DNA of 64,000 bases from Sporosarcina sp. ANT_H38. Its GTDB lineage: Bacteria; Bacillota; Bacilli; Bacillales_A; Planococcaceae. Shown one piece after another: positions 17,841 through 25,761 of this stretch. Under the pieces are notes generated by a model. The model saw only the letters and a list, made by a program, of their open reading frames with translations. It did no database searches and was not told where the DNA came from. The stretch covers positions 1-64,000 of the forward strand of contig NZ_VOBC01000003.1 of NCBI RefSeq assembly GCF_008369195.1, read 5' to 3'. The first letter of the stretch is position 1, and the number at the start of each line of letters is the position of its first letter. The position numbers and the translations under genes were made by a program.

Positions 17841-18545
17841 TTACTCATCTCGTATGAACCGTAGCACTTCATTGAACCAATTGTCACAGTCATCGCTGTA
17901 ACAGATATGATGCTTCCCAAATGGTGATTTTATGAATTCCTTTTTTTCGGAGCCTAGTTTTTTTAAAAGGTGCTCAGCAGAAGCAAACGGAACTATGCCA
18001 TCATTCCCGCCTTGAACAATACATACAGGTGTTTTAATTAAACCGTAATATGGCTCGACCATTCTTACGATGCTTAAAAATTGAACTATTGCCCACAATG
18101 GTGTATTCGTCAATTTATAATCGTACAAATGATAAAACGTATTCGGTGGATATTTTTTTGTAATCGGCCTTATTAACAGGATTCCCAAATCTTTTATAAG
18201 AATGCGCGGACTTATATATTTTGCAGCCGCACTTAATAAGACAAGTTTGTCGACCTTGTAACGCAGCGCCAAGTACATCGCGATAAGTCCTCCCATAGAA
18301 AAGCCGACCACGATGACACGGTCGACTTCTTTTTGCAACTTTTTAAACGCGAGTTCCGCTTCCATCAACCAAGAATCCGCTGACACGTTCCCAAGATTCA
18401 GCGTGAGTCCGTGTCCAGGGAGTGTTGGCAATGCAATTTGCCAATCCGATTCCCTTTTCAAAAAATTAACAAGCGGACGAACTTCAAACGGACCGCCGGT
18501 AAATCCGTGGATAAACAGCACACCAGTCTTCATTTTCTGACTCAC
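17841..18545 (-). CDS. Alpha/beta hydrolase (carboxylesterase type)
   Basis: A 234-residue alpha/beta hydrolase. Oxyanion region FIHGFTGGP, nucleophile Ser in GFSMGG near residue 97, Asp in GGNDGIVPF and His in GKHHICYSDD form the expected triad. It resembles Est30-type carboxylesterases; the natural substrate is unknown. It overlaps murF by 4 bases, so it is co-translated with the wall-ligase genes. This gene is inserted into an otherwise B. subtilis-like order (murF then cshA). Confidence 0.88.
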   Translation of the reverse strand: MSQKMKTGVLFIHGFTGGPFEVRPLVNFLKRESDWQIALPTLPGHGLTLNLGNVSADSWLMEAELAFKKLQKEVDRVIVVGFSMGGLIAMYLALRYKVDKLVLLSAAAKYISPRILIKDLGILLIRPITKKYPPNTFYHLYDYKLTNTPLWAIVQFLSIVRMVEPYYGLIKTPVCIVQGGNDGIVPFASAEHLLKKLGSEKKEFIKSPFGKHHICYSDDCDNWFNEVLRFIRDE

Positions 18546-19915
18546 TTATTCGTCAATCCTTTGAGAACATGTTCAAGCGCCATACCTCGTGAACCTTTTA
18601 ATAGCACTATCGAATTTTCCCCTGTAAATTCTGCCAACGTATTTACAATCGGTGTATAATCCTTTTCCGACCAAATAATTTGTGCTTCAACGCTATCTTT
18701 TTGTAATTTATCATGCAGCCACTTCATGCGCGGACCATAGAGCAGGATACCTTCTAGCTTCATCGCAGTAATTTCATCCGCTAGATTTTCATGATAAACT
18801 TGCTCTTCGTCACCCAGCTCAAGCATATCAGCGAGAACGACCCACTTTTCTTTGCGTAATTCAGTGTCCTCCATGAATGCCAACGCTGCACGCATCGATG
18901 TCGGCGCCGCGTTATATGCGTCATTGATGAACAATGCACCATTGCTTACAATAACCGGTTGCATACGCATATCTGTTAAGGAGGCTTGTCGAAGAGCCGA
19001 ACGAATATCAATGACACTGACAGCTGCTTCATCGGCGATAAGGATTGCCGCTAGTGTGTTTTTCACTTGATGTGCCCCGTATACAGGGATTGTAAATTCC
19101 CCATCCAGTAAACCTGTGACCGTAAAACGACTTCCTTCATCACCAGATTCAATCTTTTCGAGTGACAATACCGCTTCTTTTTCGTAGCCAAATGAGATCG
19201 CCTGAATAGCTGTTACTTGATCAACAAGCTCTTGTAGGAGCGGCTCGTCACCATCATAGAATAACTTGCCACCCTCTAGAAGTCCGTCAATAATTTCGAA
19301 TTTAGCTTTAGCGATTCCTGCACGTGATCCAAGATCCTGCATATGCGCTTCCCCGATATTCGTAATAACAACAAAGTGCGGTTTTGCGAGTTTCGATAAA
19401 AAGGAAATTTCCCCGAACCCACTCATGCCCATTTCCAGAATTGCGAACTCCGTATCTTCCTCAAGCGACAAAATCGTCAGCGGTAAACCGAGTTCATTAT
19501 TATAATTACCTTCCGTTTTTCGCACATTGAAATAAGGAGACAATACGCTAGCGATTAGATCTTTTGTTGACGTTTTTCCATTTGAGCCTGTTATGCCGAC
19601 GACTTTACAATGAAGCATCCCTCGGTAAACACGTGCCATTTCTTGGAGCGCCAACTCGGGATCATCGACAAATATAAGTGGCAAATCTGTTGGTGGATTC
19701 GGTTCATCTTTCATCCATAAAGACGCAACTGCACCTTGTTTAATCGCTTGTTCTACGTAATTATGACCATTCACTTGTTCACCTCGGAAAGGGATGAATA
19801 GGTCCCCCGCCGCTGCAGTCCGTGAATCAATGGACACACCCGTTACAAACGCGTCATCTAAGTTTTGGCCGGCTGCCTGTATCCAATCAGCGATTTCCGT
19901 TAGTTTCCTTTTCAC
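18542..19915 (-). CDS. murF: UDP-N-acetylmuramoyl-tripeptide--D-Ala-D-Ala ligase
   Basis: A 457-residue Mur ligase that adds D-Ala-D-Ala to the UDP-MurNAc-tripeptide. The ATP loop is GITGSNGKTSTKDLI and the central domain shows NELGLPLTIL and INDAYNAAPTSMRAAL. It follows ddl after 12 bases, so substrate supply and ligation are encoded together. Confidence 0.97.
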   Translation of the reverse strand: MKRKLTEIADWIQAAGQNLDDAFVTGVSIDSRTAAAGDLFIPFRGEQVNGHNYVEQAIKQGAVASLWMKDEPNPPTDLPLIFVDDPELALQEMARVYRGMLHCKVVGITGSNGKTSTKDLIASVLSPYFNVRKTEGNYNNELGLPLTILSLEEDTEFAILEMGMSGFGEISFLSKLAKPHFVVITNIGEAHMQDLGSRAGIAKAKFEIIDGLLEGGKLFYDGDEPLLQELVDQVTAIQAISFGYEKEAVLSLEKIESGDEGSRFTVTGLLDGEFTIPVYGAHQVKNTLAAILIADEAAVSVIDIRSALRQASLTDMRMQPVIVSNGALFINDAYNAAPTSMRAALAFMEDTELRKEKWVVLADMLELGDEEQVYHENLADEITAMKLEGILLYGPRMKWLHDKLQKDSVEAQIIWSEKDYTPIVNTLAEFTGENSIVLLKGSRGMALEHVLKGLTNK

Positions 19916-19927
19916 TTAAAATCACAC

Positions 19928-20998
19928 TCAATCCATCGTATATTGTAATGTTTGCTTCTCTGCATGCCGTTCCAATGCAAGTTCAATCAGCTTGTTTATT
20001 AAATCGGGATACGCCACACCTGTTTTTTGCCACAAGAGCGGGAACATGCTAGTAGGTGTAAAACCAGGCATCGTGTTCACTTCATTGATGAGCACTTCGT
20101 TGTCCGCTGTAACAAAGAAATCTGCGCGTACAAGACCAGAACAGTCAAGCACTTTAAATGCACGGACAGCCATGTCTTCCATCGTAATTTTAACTTCTCC
20201 AGCTACTTCTGCAGGGATAGCCAATGTTGTGTTGCCATCTGTATATTTCGCTTCATAATCGTAAAATGCAGCGACGGGCTTAATTTCACCAGATACCGAG
20301 CATAACGGTTCGTCGTTCCCCATGACACTCATTTCTATTTCTCGTGCTGTTACGCCTTGTTCAACGATGATTTTCCGGTCGAATTTCAAGGCCAGATCCA
20401 CTGCTTCAATTAAGCCTTTGCGGTCCGTCGCCATGCTGATTCCAACACTTGAACCAAGATTGGCTGGTTTGACGAACATCGGCCAACCGAGTTCCACTTC
20501 CATTTTGTCAACTAACTGTTGTTGCTCCTTGACCCATCCAGTACGTATAAAATGTACATAAGACACTTGTTTCAATCCTGCTTGCGCAAACAGTTGCTTC
20601 ATGACGACTTTGTCCATCCCCGCAGACGATGCAAGGACACCGTTACCTACGTATGGTACATTCATCACTTCAAAAAGTCCTTGAACCGTTCCATCTTCCC
20701 CATTCGTTCCATGAAGAAGTGGGAAAACAACGTCCAAATCACCTGTTCCTCCGCTTAAGAAATCATGGATGCTATCCGGCTTACTGGCACCGTTCCCTTC
20801 GAGACGAAGTTCTTCAATCGTTTTCGCGGGACTTTCAAGTGATTTGCCTTTTCTCCACTCACCATCATACGTTATATAGACCGGCACCACTTCGTATTTT
20901 TCAAAATCGATTGCTTGTGTCACTGCACGCGCAGTCGACAACGAAACTTCATGTTCCGCTGATTTCCCACCATAGACTAACCCTAGTTTTTTCTTCAT
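19928..20998 (-). CDS. ddl: D-alanine--D-alanine ligase
   Basis: A 356-residue ATP-grasp ligase. The N terminus GLVYGGKSAEHEVSLSTA and the C-terminal INEVNTMPGFTPTSMFPLLW are family hallmarks, and PLLHGTNGEDGTVQG is also visible. It joins two D-alanines for peptidoglycan precursors. It is the first gene of the ddl-murF-hydrolase unit and begins the segment colinear with B. subtilis. Confidence 0.97.
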   Translation of the reverse strand: MKKKLGLVYGGKSAEHEVSLSTARAVTQAIDFEKYEVVPVYITYDGEWRKGKSLESPAKTIEELRLEGNGASKPDSIHDFLSGGTGDLDVVFPLLHGTNGEDGTVQGLFEVMNVPYVGNGVLASSAGMDKVVMKQLFAQAGLKQVSYVHFIRTGWVKEQQQLVDKMEVELGWPMFVKPANLGSSVGISMATDRKGLIEAVDLALKFDRKIIVEQGVTAREIEMSVMGNDEPLCSVSGEIKPVAAFYDYEAKYTDGNTTLAIPAEVAGEVKITMEDMAVRAFKVLDCSGLVRADFFVTADNEVLINEVNTMPGFTPTSMFPLLWQKTGVAYPDLINKLIELALERHAEKQTLQYTMD

Positions 20999-21080
20999 AT
21001 TTTCCCCTCACTATCTATTAGTTTCATTCCTTCAGTTTACCATGAACAGCACACATTCATGATGAATTTATGTAAGTTCT

Positions 21081-21395
21081 TTACCCAAATAACTTAAGAC
21101 CCGTAACACCTGCAATGATGAAGGATAAAAACAGGAACTTCAGCACGCTTCGCTTTTCACGAAAGAAAGACATGCCTATCAGTACACTGCCCGCTGCACC
21201 AATACCTGCCCAAACCGCGTATCCCGTTCCGACAGGGATATCCTTCATGGCGACTGATAATAGATAGAAACTGAGTGCTCCAGATAAAACAGTCAAGATC
21301 GTATATTTTTTATTCTTGAACCCAACGGATAGTTTCATCATGATGACGAACGCCACCTCGAAAAGACCTGCAATGACAAGGATTAACCATGACAT
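21081..21395 (-). CDS. SMR family transporter, second subunit
   Basis: A 104-residue four-helix small multidrug resistance protein with the conserved membrane Glu (LFEVAFVIMMK) and signature GTGYAVWAGIGAAGSVLIG. It is similar in layout to YkkD. It overlaps its partner gene by one base, as in paired SMR systems (YkkCD, EbrAB) that work as heterodimers. Substrates may be guanidinium-type or quaternary cations; sequence alone does not decide. Confidence 0.88.
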   Translation of the reverse strand: MSWLILVIAGLFEVAFVIMMKLSVGFKNKKYTILTVLSGALSFYLLSVAMKDIPVGTGYAVWAGIGAAGSVLIGMSFFREKRSVLKFLFLSFIIAGVTGLKLFG

Positions 21396-21727
21396 TATTC
21401 AGCCTCCTCCTTTCCATCAGCAAGTTTAAGTCCAACGATACCAACGAGTAGTAGCACCAGAAAAAACAGTTTGCCAACACTCACTCCCTCATTGAACATG
21501 AAGATACCGATAATGGCTGTTCCAGCCGTACCTATTCCCGTAAAAATAGCATATGCAGTGCCAATGGGTATTGTCTCCATCGCTTTCGCGAACAGGAAAA
21601 AGCTAACGACGATGAAAATCAGCGTTACTAATGAAGGTAGAAGGACTGTGAAACCCTGTGCTTCTTTCAATCCAATTGCCCAGATGATTTCAGTCATGCC
21701 TGCGAAAAGTAAATAAATCCATGCCAT
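21395..21727 (-). CDS. SMR family transporter, first subunit
   Basis: A 110-residue four-helix SMR protein with membrane Glu (GMTEIIWAIGLKEAQGF) and signature GTAYAIFTGIGTAGTAIIG. The IIWAIGLK helix resembles YkkC/Gdx proteins more than EmrE. It ends in a short acidic tail (KEEAE), as YkkC does. No ykkC-type guanidine riboswitch is recognisable upstream of the ATG, where AGAGGGG provides the ribosome binding site. Confidence 0.88.
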   Translation of the reverse strand: MAWIYLLFAGMTEIIWAIGLKEAQGFTVLLPSLVTLIFIVVSFFLFAKAMETIPIGTAYAIFTGIGTAGTAIIGIFMFNEGVSVGKLFFLVLLLVGIVGLKLADGKEEAE

Positions 21728-21922
21728 AACGATGACCCCTCTCTATCAATAAAATGAAAGTAGCCATCAATTTTCCCACAAGTTTAGCACGTTCGTCTTT
21801 ATTGAGGCAACTTTGCGATTGCCAATGCGTCTATAAATGAAGGCATGCATCCTTGGTGTCGATGCGTTATACTATTGAGTGCTAATCAAAACTATCAAAC
21901 TTTGGAACATAGGTGATTATAT

Positions 21923-23122
21923 TTGAAAATGACTAACAAACCCGCAGATCGTTTTGACTGGACACTCGCATTTATTTTGCTGTTATTTTTCCTTGTCAGC
22001 CTATTCGCGATTGCTTCCGCTCAAACGACCGGCCAATACAAGGATTTAAACAACGTGCCCGTCAACTTTGTACCTATACAAATTCGATGGTACGTGGTCA
22101 GTTGTGTCATTATTGCCGTCACGATGCTTTTGGATCCTGACCAATATAAAAAAGCGGCCTGGATTATTTACGGCGGAGGAATATTTCTATTAGCTCTATT
22201 AAATTTCCTTCCCGATTCTATGGAGCTCGTCGCACCAAGAAACGGTGCAAAAAGTTGGTTCCATCTACCTGGTCTAGGGAGTATTCAACCAGCTGAATTC
22301 ATGAAAACATTCTTCATCATTGGTATGGCACGCATGATTACGCAACATCATGAAAAATTTGCGGATAAGACGTTGAAAACAGACTTTTATTTGCTTGGAA
22401 AAATCCTCATTATTTTCATGATTCCTTGGATATTTATCATGTTACAGACTGATTTAGGAACTGGTCTTGTCTTCATTGCCATTACAGCAGCATTCATCAT
22501 TGTATCCGGTATCACTTGGCGTATCATTTTACCTTCATTCCTCGGTACGGCAACACTTGGAGCTATACTTCTTTGGATGGCCCTGTATGCTCAAGACTTT
22601 TTAAACAAATTCGGGTTCAAACCTTATCATTTTGAACGGATATACTCGTGGCTCGATCCGTACTCTTACTCTTCTAATGAGGGACGTCACCTTATCACGT
22701 CGCTCAATGCAATTGGCTCTGGCGAAGTTTTCGGTAAAGGATACCAAGGCCGCGAAGTGTATGTCGCGGAAAGTCATACCGATTTCATTTTCACGACGAT
22801 TAGTGAAGATTGGGGATTCATCGGAGCAAGCCTGGTCATTTGTTTGTACTTCTTCCTCATCTATCATTTGACTAAAATCACGCTCGAATTGAAAGACCCG
22901 TTCAGTACGTACATATGCGCAGGTATTATCGCGATGATTACATTCCACGTTTTCGAAAACATCGGCATGACAATTCAGTTGCTTCCGATTACTGGTATTC
23001 CATTACCGTTCATTAGTTACGGCGGAAGTTCACTTATGGGGAATATGCTCGCGATTGGGCTCGTATTCAGCATGAAATTCCATCATAGATCGTATATGTT
23101 TAGTTCGGATGAAGACGAGTAA
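21923..23122 (+). CDS. rodA: SEDS family glycosyltransferase, RodA/FtsW
   Basis: A 399-residue protein with about ten transmembrane helices. SEDS features include GAKSWFHLPGLGSIQPAEFMK (quoted in part), the loop LIALNAIGSG-like LITSLNAIGSGEVFGKGYQG, TDFIFTTISEDWGFIGA and ITGIPLPFISYGGSS. SEDS proteins polymerise glycan strands with a class B PBP; RodA acts in elongation. RodA versus FtsW cannot be settled here, and the gene is not next to a PBP gene. TTG start at 21923 follows AGGTGA by 6 bases. Confidence 0.85.
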   Translation: MKMTNKPADRFDWTLAFILLLFFLVSLFAIASAQTTGQYKDLNNVPVNFVPIQIRWYVVSCVIIAVTMLLDPDQYKKAAWIIYGGGIFLLALLNFLPDSMELVAPRNGAKSWFHLPGLGSIQPAEFMKTFFIIGMARMITQHHEKFADKTLKTDFYLLGKILIIFMIPWIFIMLQTDLGTGLVFIAITAAFIIVSGITWRIILPSFLGTATLGAILLWMALYAQDFLNKFGFKPYHFERIYSWLDPYSYSSNEGRHLITSLNAIGSGEVFGKGYQGREVYVAESHTDFIFTTISEDWGFIGASLVICLYFFLIYHLTKITLELKDPFSTYICAGIIAMITFHVFENIGMTIQLLPITGIPLPFISYGGSSLMGNMLAIGLVFSMKFHHRSYMFSSDEDE

Positions 23123-23159
23123 AGAAAAGCAGAAGCGTTTGGCCGCTATAGTCTAGACA
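23120..23159 (+). repeat. dispersed repeat copy B fused to the rodA stop codon
   Basis: The TAA stop of rodA runs straight into AGAAAAGCAGAAGCG, and the unit ends TATAGTCTAGACA. The same start and end are seen at 40329-40377 (minus strand) and 56963-57020. Its TCTAGACA end also forms the foot of the following hairpin. Confidence 0.55.
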
Positions 23160-23206
23160 AAAAAGCTTCGACGGTAAAATCCGTCGAAGCTTTTTTTGTC
23201 TAGACA
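23151..23206. terminator. long bidirectional terminator
   Basis: A near-perfect inverted repeat with arms of 24 and 25 bases: GTCTAGAC, an A-run, then GCTTCGACGG, mirrored by CCGTCGAAGC, a T-run and GTCTAGAC. It ends rodA on the plus strand and the 46-residue gene on the minus strand. Confidence 0.92.
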
Positions 23207-23217
23207 GTATCACTTTT

Positions 23218-23358
23218 TTATTGAGATTGAATTTGTGGGGCTTGTGCAGGTGGCGCGAGGGCTTTCAGCATTTCCAGACGGGATTTGGTCTTCGTAGCCG
23301 AAACACCCAACTTCGCCAAGTTGGAGATGATTCTTTTCAAATCAACTTCTTTAGCCAT
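23218..23358 (-). CDS. Small basic protein (Lmo0850-like)
   Basis: A 46-residue frame, MAKEVDLKRIISNLAKLG then VSATKTKSRLEMLKALAPP, ending in a Pro/Gln-rich tail. GAGGTGG lies 6 bases before the ATG and the stop abuts the long terminator, so it looks expressed. The Leu-Gly-Val and TKTKSR pattern resembles a short Firmicutes family named after Listeria Lmo0850, recalled and not checked. The function is unknown. Confidence 0.72.
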   Translation of the reverse strand: MAKEVDLKRIISNLAKLGVSATKTKSRLEMLKALAPPAQAPQIQSQ

Positions 23359-23557
23359 CTATTCCACCTCGACCTTTCTATTAGTTATAGACGAATACGC
23401 ATACGCAAAGTTTCTTTTCGCAAATAAATGTCGTTCTTTTTCTTCCTACTACAATCATACCACTCCTGTCCACTTTTTAATCTTTCTTTTATGTTACAAT
23501 TGTGGACTTTTTGTAAATGTTTCATACATCGAAATAAAAATGACATTCACATTAACA

Positions 23558-23573
23558 TACCCTCTTCAGGGTA
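23558..23573. promoter_or_regulatory. CsoR operator
   Basis: Perfect palindrome TACCCT-CTTC-AGGGTA just upstream of csoR, overlapping a TACAAT -10 element at 23572-23577. Its form matches known copper-responsive CsoR boxes, so copper likely derepresses csoR-copZ. Confidence 0.8.
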
Positions 23574-23607
23574 CAATATACTCGAGATAACGAAAGGAGG
23601 TGGGTAA

Positions 23608-23934
23608 TTGACAAAAGACCTGATCTTAGATGAGTTTCCAGAAGAGGCGGCAATACAGTCATGTCGCAAAAGCCATCATCCAGAAATCGTGAAAACGAAC
23701 ATGGTTCATCGATTGAACCGGATTGAAGGACAAATTAGAGGCATGGTTGAAAAAGACGTGTACTGCGATGACATCATCACTCAGTTGTCCGCAACCCAGT
23801 CTGCGCTCAATAGTGTGGCAAAAGTGCTGCTCGATGGTCATCTGAAAGGCTGCGTCAAAGACCGCCTCACAGAAGGCGACGATGATGTTCTTGATGAACT
23901 GCTTATTACAATTACAAAACTAATGCGAAAATGA
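23608..23934 (+). CDS. csoR: CsoR, copper-sensing repressor
   Basis: A 108-residue CsoR/RcnR-family helical repressor. The Cu(I) site Cys-His-Cys is visible as VYCDDI and GHLKGC, and the dimer helix HRLNRIEGQIRGMVE is typical. The N-terminal tail has an extra CRKSHH. TTG start follows AAAGGAGGTGGG. The operator palindrome lies 35 bases upstream, and copZ follows after 13 bases, forming an operon. Confidence 0.93.
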   Translation: MTKDLILDEFPEEAAIQSCRKSHHPEIVKTNMVHRLNRIEGQIRGMVEKDVYCDDIITQLSATQSALNSVAKVLLDGHLKGCVKDRLTEGDDDVLDELLITITKLMRK

Positions 23935-23947
23935 GGAGGGAAAAATT

Positions 23948-24160
23948 ATGACAGAAACTACAACACTAAACGTTACAGGTATGACTTGCGGACATTGCGT
24001 AAAAGCTGTGGAAGAAAGCGTAGGGAAACTAGTAGGAGTAAATAAAGTAAAAGTCAATCTTGAATCAAGCAGCGTGGAAATCGATTACCAAGGTAAAAAA
24101 GTCAATTTGGGGCAAATTACAGATACGATTGAAGATCAAGGATTCGACGTACAACAATAA
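23948..24160 (+). CDS. copZ: CopZ, copper chaperone
   Basis: A 70-residue heavy-metal-associated domain with the Cu(I)-binding MTCGHC near the N terminus. CopZ delivers copper to the CopA ATPase. Here csoR-copZ is followed not by copA but by a terminator at 24329, so the exporter must lie elsewhere or be missing. Confidence 0.94.
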   Translation: MTETTTLNVTGMTCGHCVKAVEESVGKLVGVNKVKVNLESSSVEIDYQGKKVNLGQITDTIEDQGFDVQQ

Positions 24161-24328
24161 TGTAACGACACTACCGCGGACAACTGCAGTTTACGATACA
24201 CTGATGCACAGAGATTTATTACGCGTTGCAGATAAGGTTAAGATGAGCCGATTAACAGTACGCAATAGTAAACGGAACTTGTTATAGGTACTAGCCTATA
24301 ACTCTGTGGGTATTGATAAGATAGATGG
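24161..24328. other. gap after copZ, no recognisable gene
   Basis: Between copZ and its terminator I see no start with a ribosome binding site and no protein similarity in any frame. A decayed 3' gene (for example copA) is not detectable. Confidence 0.5.
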
Positions 24329-24359
24329 CACTGCTATTTTCTTCTGCAGTGTTTTTTTT
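24329..24359 (+). terminator. csoR-copZ terminator
   Basis: CACTGC pairs with GCAGTG around an 11-base loop, followed by eight T. Confidence 0.75.
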
Positions 24360-24502
24360 ACTCCTGAGCAAATTTTTGAGGAGATTGTTGTTTAGTTTTA
24401 CTTTTACGTTGTGAAGTTGCCATCTTCACCCTTTACCGTTGTCCGAATGACGAGTGAAGAGTAGAATAAGGGTATTGATTTAGCAGAAAGTGGGTTTGAT
24501 TT

Positions 24503-25678
24503 ATGAAAAAAGCAATCCTTCTTCTTATGTCCGTACAATTTTTCGTTTACCTCGGGTTCGGAATTATTATTCCAATTCTTCCTGAAGTTATTTTGCAACA
24601 AGGTTATTCCGAAGTGCATGTTGGCGGATTACTAACCGTTTACGCTCTCGCTTCGTTCTTCACCGCACCGCTCTGGGGTGCTTTGTCAGACCGAACTGGA
24701 AGAAAAAAGCTCATTTTAATAGGGCTTATCGGCTTTAGTCTTAGTTTCTTCCTGTTTGCTCTGTTCATCGAAAACTTGCCACTATTGTATGTGTCGCGCG
24801 TTGTGGGTGGGATATTTTCAGGTGCGCTTTACACCGCGGTCACTGGATTCGTTGCAGATATGACGGATGAAGAGAACCGCAACAAATATATGGGACTGCT
24901 TGGCATGTCAATTGGACTTGGTTTCATTTTCGGACCGGCAATTGGTGGTGTACTTGGTAATGTCAGTCTTCAATTACCTTTTTTGGCGTCCGGTGTATTG
25001 ATAGTACTTCTTATGGTTTATGCCGGAATCATTTTGAAAGAGCCGGAACGACGTGGCGTGGCAAACAAACGCGCTCTCCTTCCAAAAGGTGCAGCTACAC
25101 TGTGGCAATACAGGATTCGTTATTTGTTCCTATTTTCGTTTATGGTGACTTTCCTTCTTGCTGGACTCGAATCAACGTTTCAATTGTTCCAAATATCGAA
25201 AATCGAAATCACACCTCTTCAGCTTGGTTACTTGTTTATGGCTAGTGGTTTTGTCGATGCAGCGATTCAGGGCGGTGTCGTACGCCGTGTAAAAAACGGA
25301 ACAGAAACAAAATGGATTATTGGTGCTCAGATAGTTACCGCACTTGGACTTTTCCTTATCCCTTTCACTTCAAGTCTCTTCTGGGCAGGCTTTGCGTTAA
25401 GCGTCTTCACTGCTGGGAACGCACTCGCCCGTACTGTACTCGTTTCATTAACAACAAAAGAATCTGGCGGGAAATACGGAACGGCTGCCGGAATGACGTA
25501 TTCCATGGACAATATGGGACGCATTATCGGTCCACTATTATTCACTTGGATTTTCACGCAACAAGCCGACAATATGTATCTCATTTCCTCAATTCTTGCA
25601 GTTCTATCTATAGCGCTAATTTTTGCGTTTAGAAAGTCCTCTAAATCGTTGCGAACTTTGGAAGCAGCGGCTGAATAA
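24503..25678 (+). CDS. MFS multidrug exporter (DHA1 type)
   Basis: A 391-residue transporter with 12 predicted helices. Motif A GALSDRTGRKKLILIG lies between helices 2 and 3, and motif C GFIFGPAIGGVLG in helix 5 marks a drug:proton antiporter. It resembles NorA/TetA-like exporters; the substrate is unknown. It ends at a terminator shared with the convergent MFS gene. Confidence 0.88.
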   Translation: MKKAILLLMSVQFFVYLGFGIIIPILPEVILQQGYSEVHVGGLLTVYALASFFTAPLWGALSDRTGRKKLILIGLIGFSLSFFLFALFIENLPLLYVSRVVGGIFSGALYTAVTGFVADMTDEENRNKYMGLLGMSIGLGFIFGPAIGGVLGNVSLQLPFLASGVLIVLLMVYAGIILKEPERRGVANKRALLPKGAATLWQYRIRYLFLFSFMVTFLLAGLESTFQLFQISKIEITPLQLGYLFMASGFVDAAIQGGVVRRVKNGTETKWIIGAQIVTALGLFLIPFTSSLFWAGFALSVFTAGNALARTVLVSLTTKESGGKYGTAAGMTYSMDNMGRIIGPLLFTWIFTQQADNMYLISSILAVLSIALIFAFRKSSKSLRTLEAAAE

Positions 25679-25692
25679 ATATTGTCAACACA

Positions 25693-25730
25693 AAAGGCAA
25701 CCTTTCTAAAATTGATGAAAGGTTGCCTTT
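25693..25730. terminator. bidirectional terminator between two MFS genes
   Basis: Perfect 14-base arms AAAGGCAACCTTTC and GAAAGGTTGCCTTT around a 10-base loop, with flanking A and T. Confidence 0.92.
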
Positions 25731-25761
25731 CCTATTTCACAAAAATAAACACTGTGAATAA

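Noticed and set aside
21728..21922. Guanidine (ykkC) riboswitch upstream of the SMR genes
   Set aside because: No conserved ykkC motif could be read in the leader.
24161..24287. copA remnant after copZ
   Set aside because: No P-type ATPase motif in any frame.
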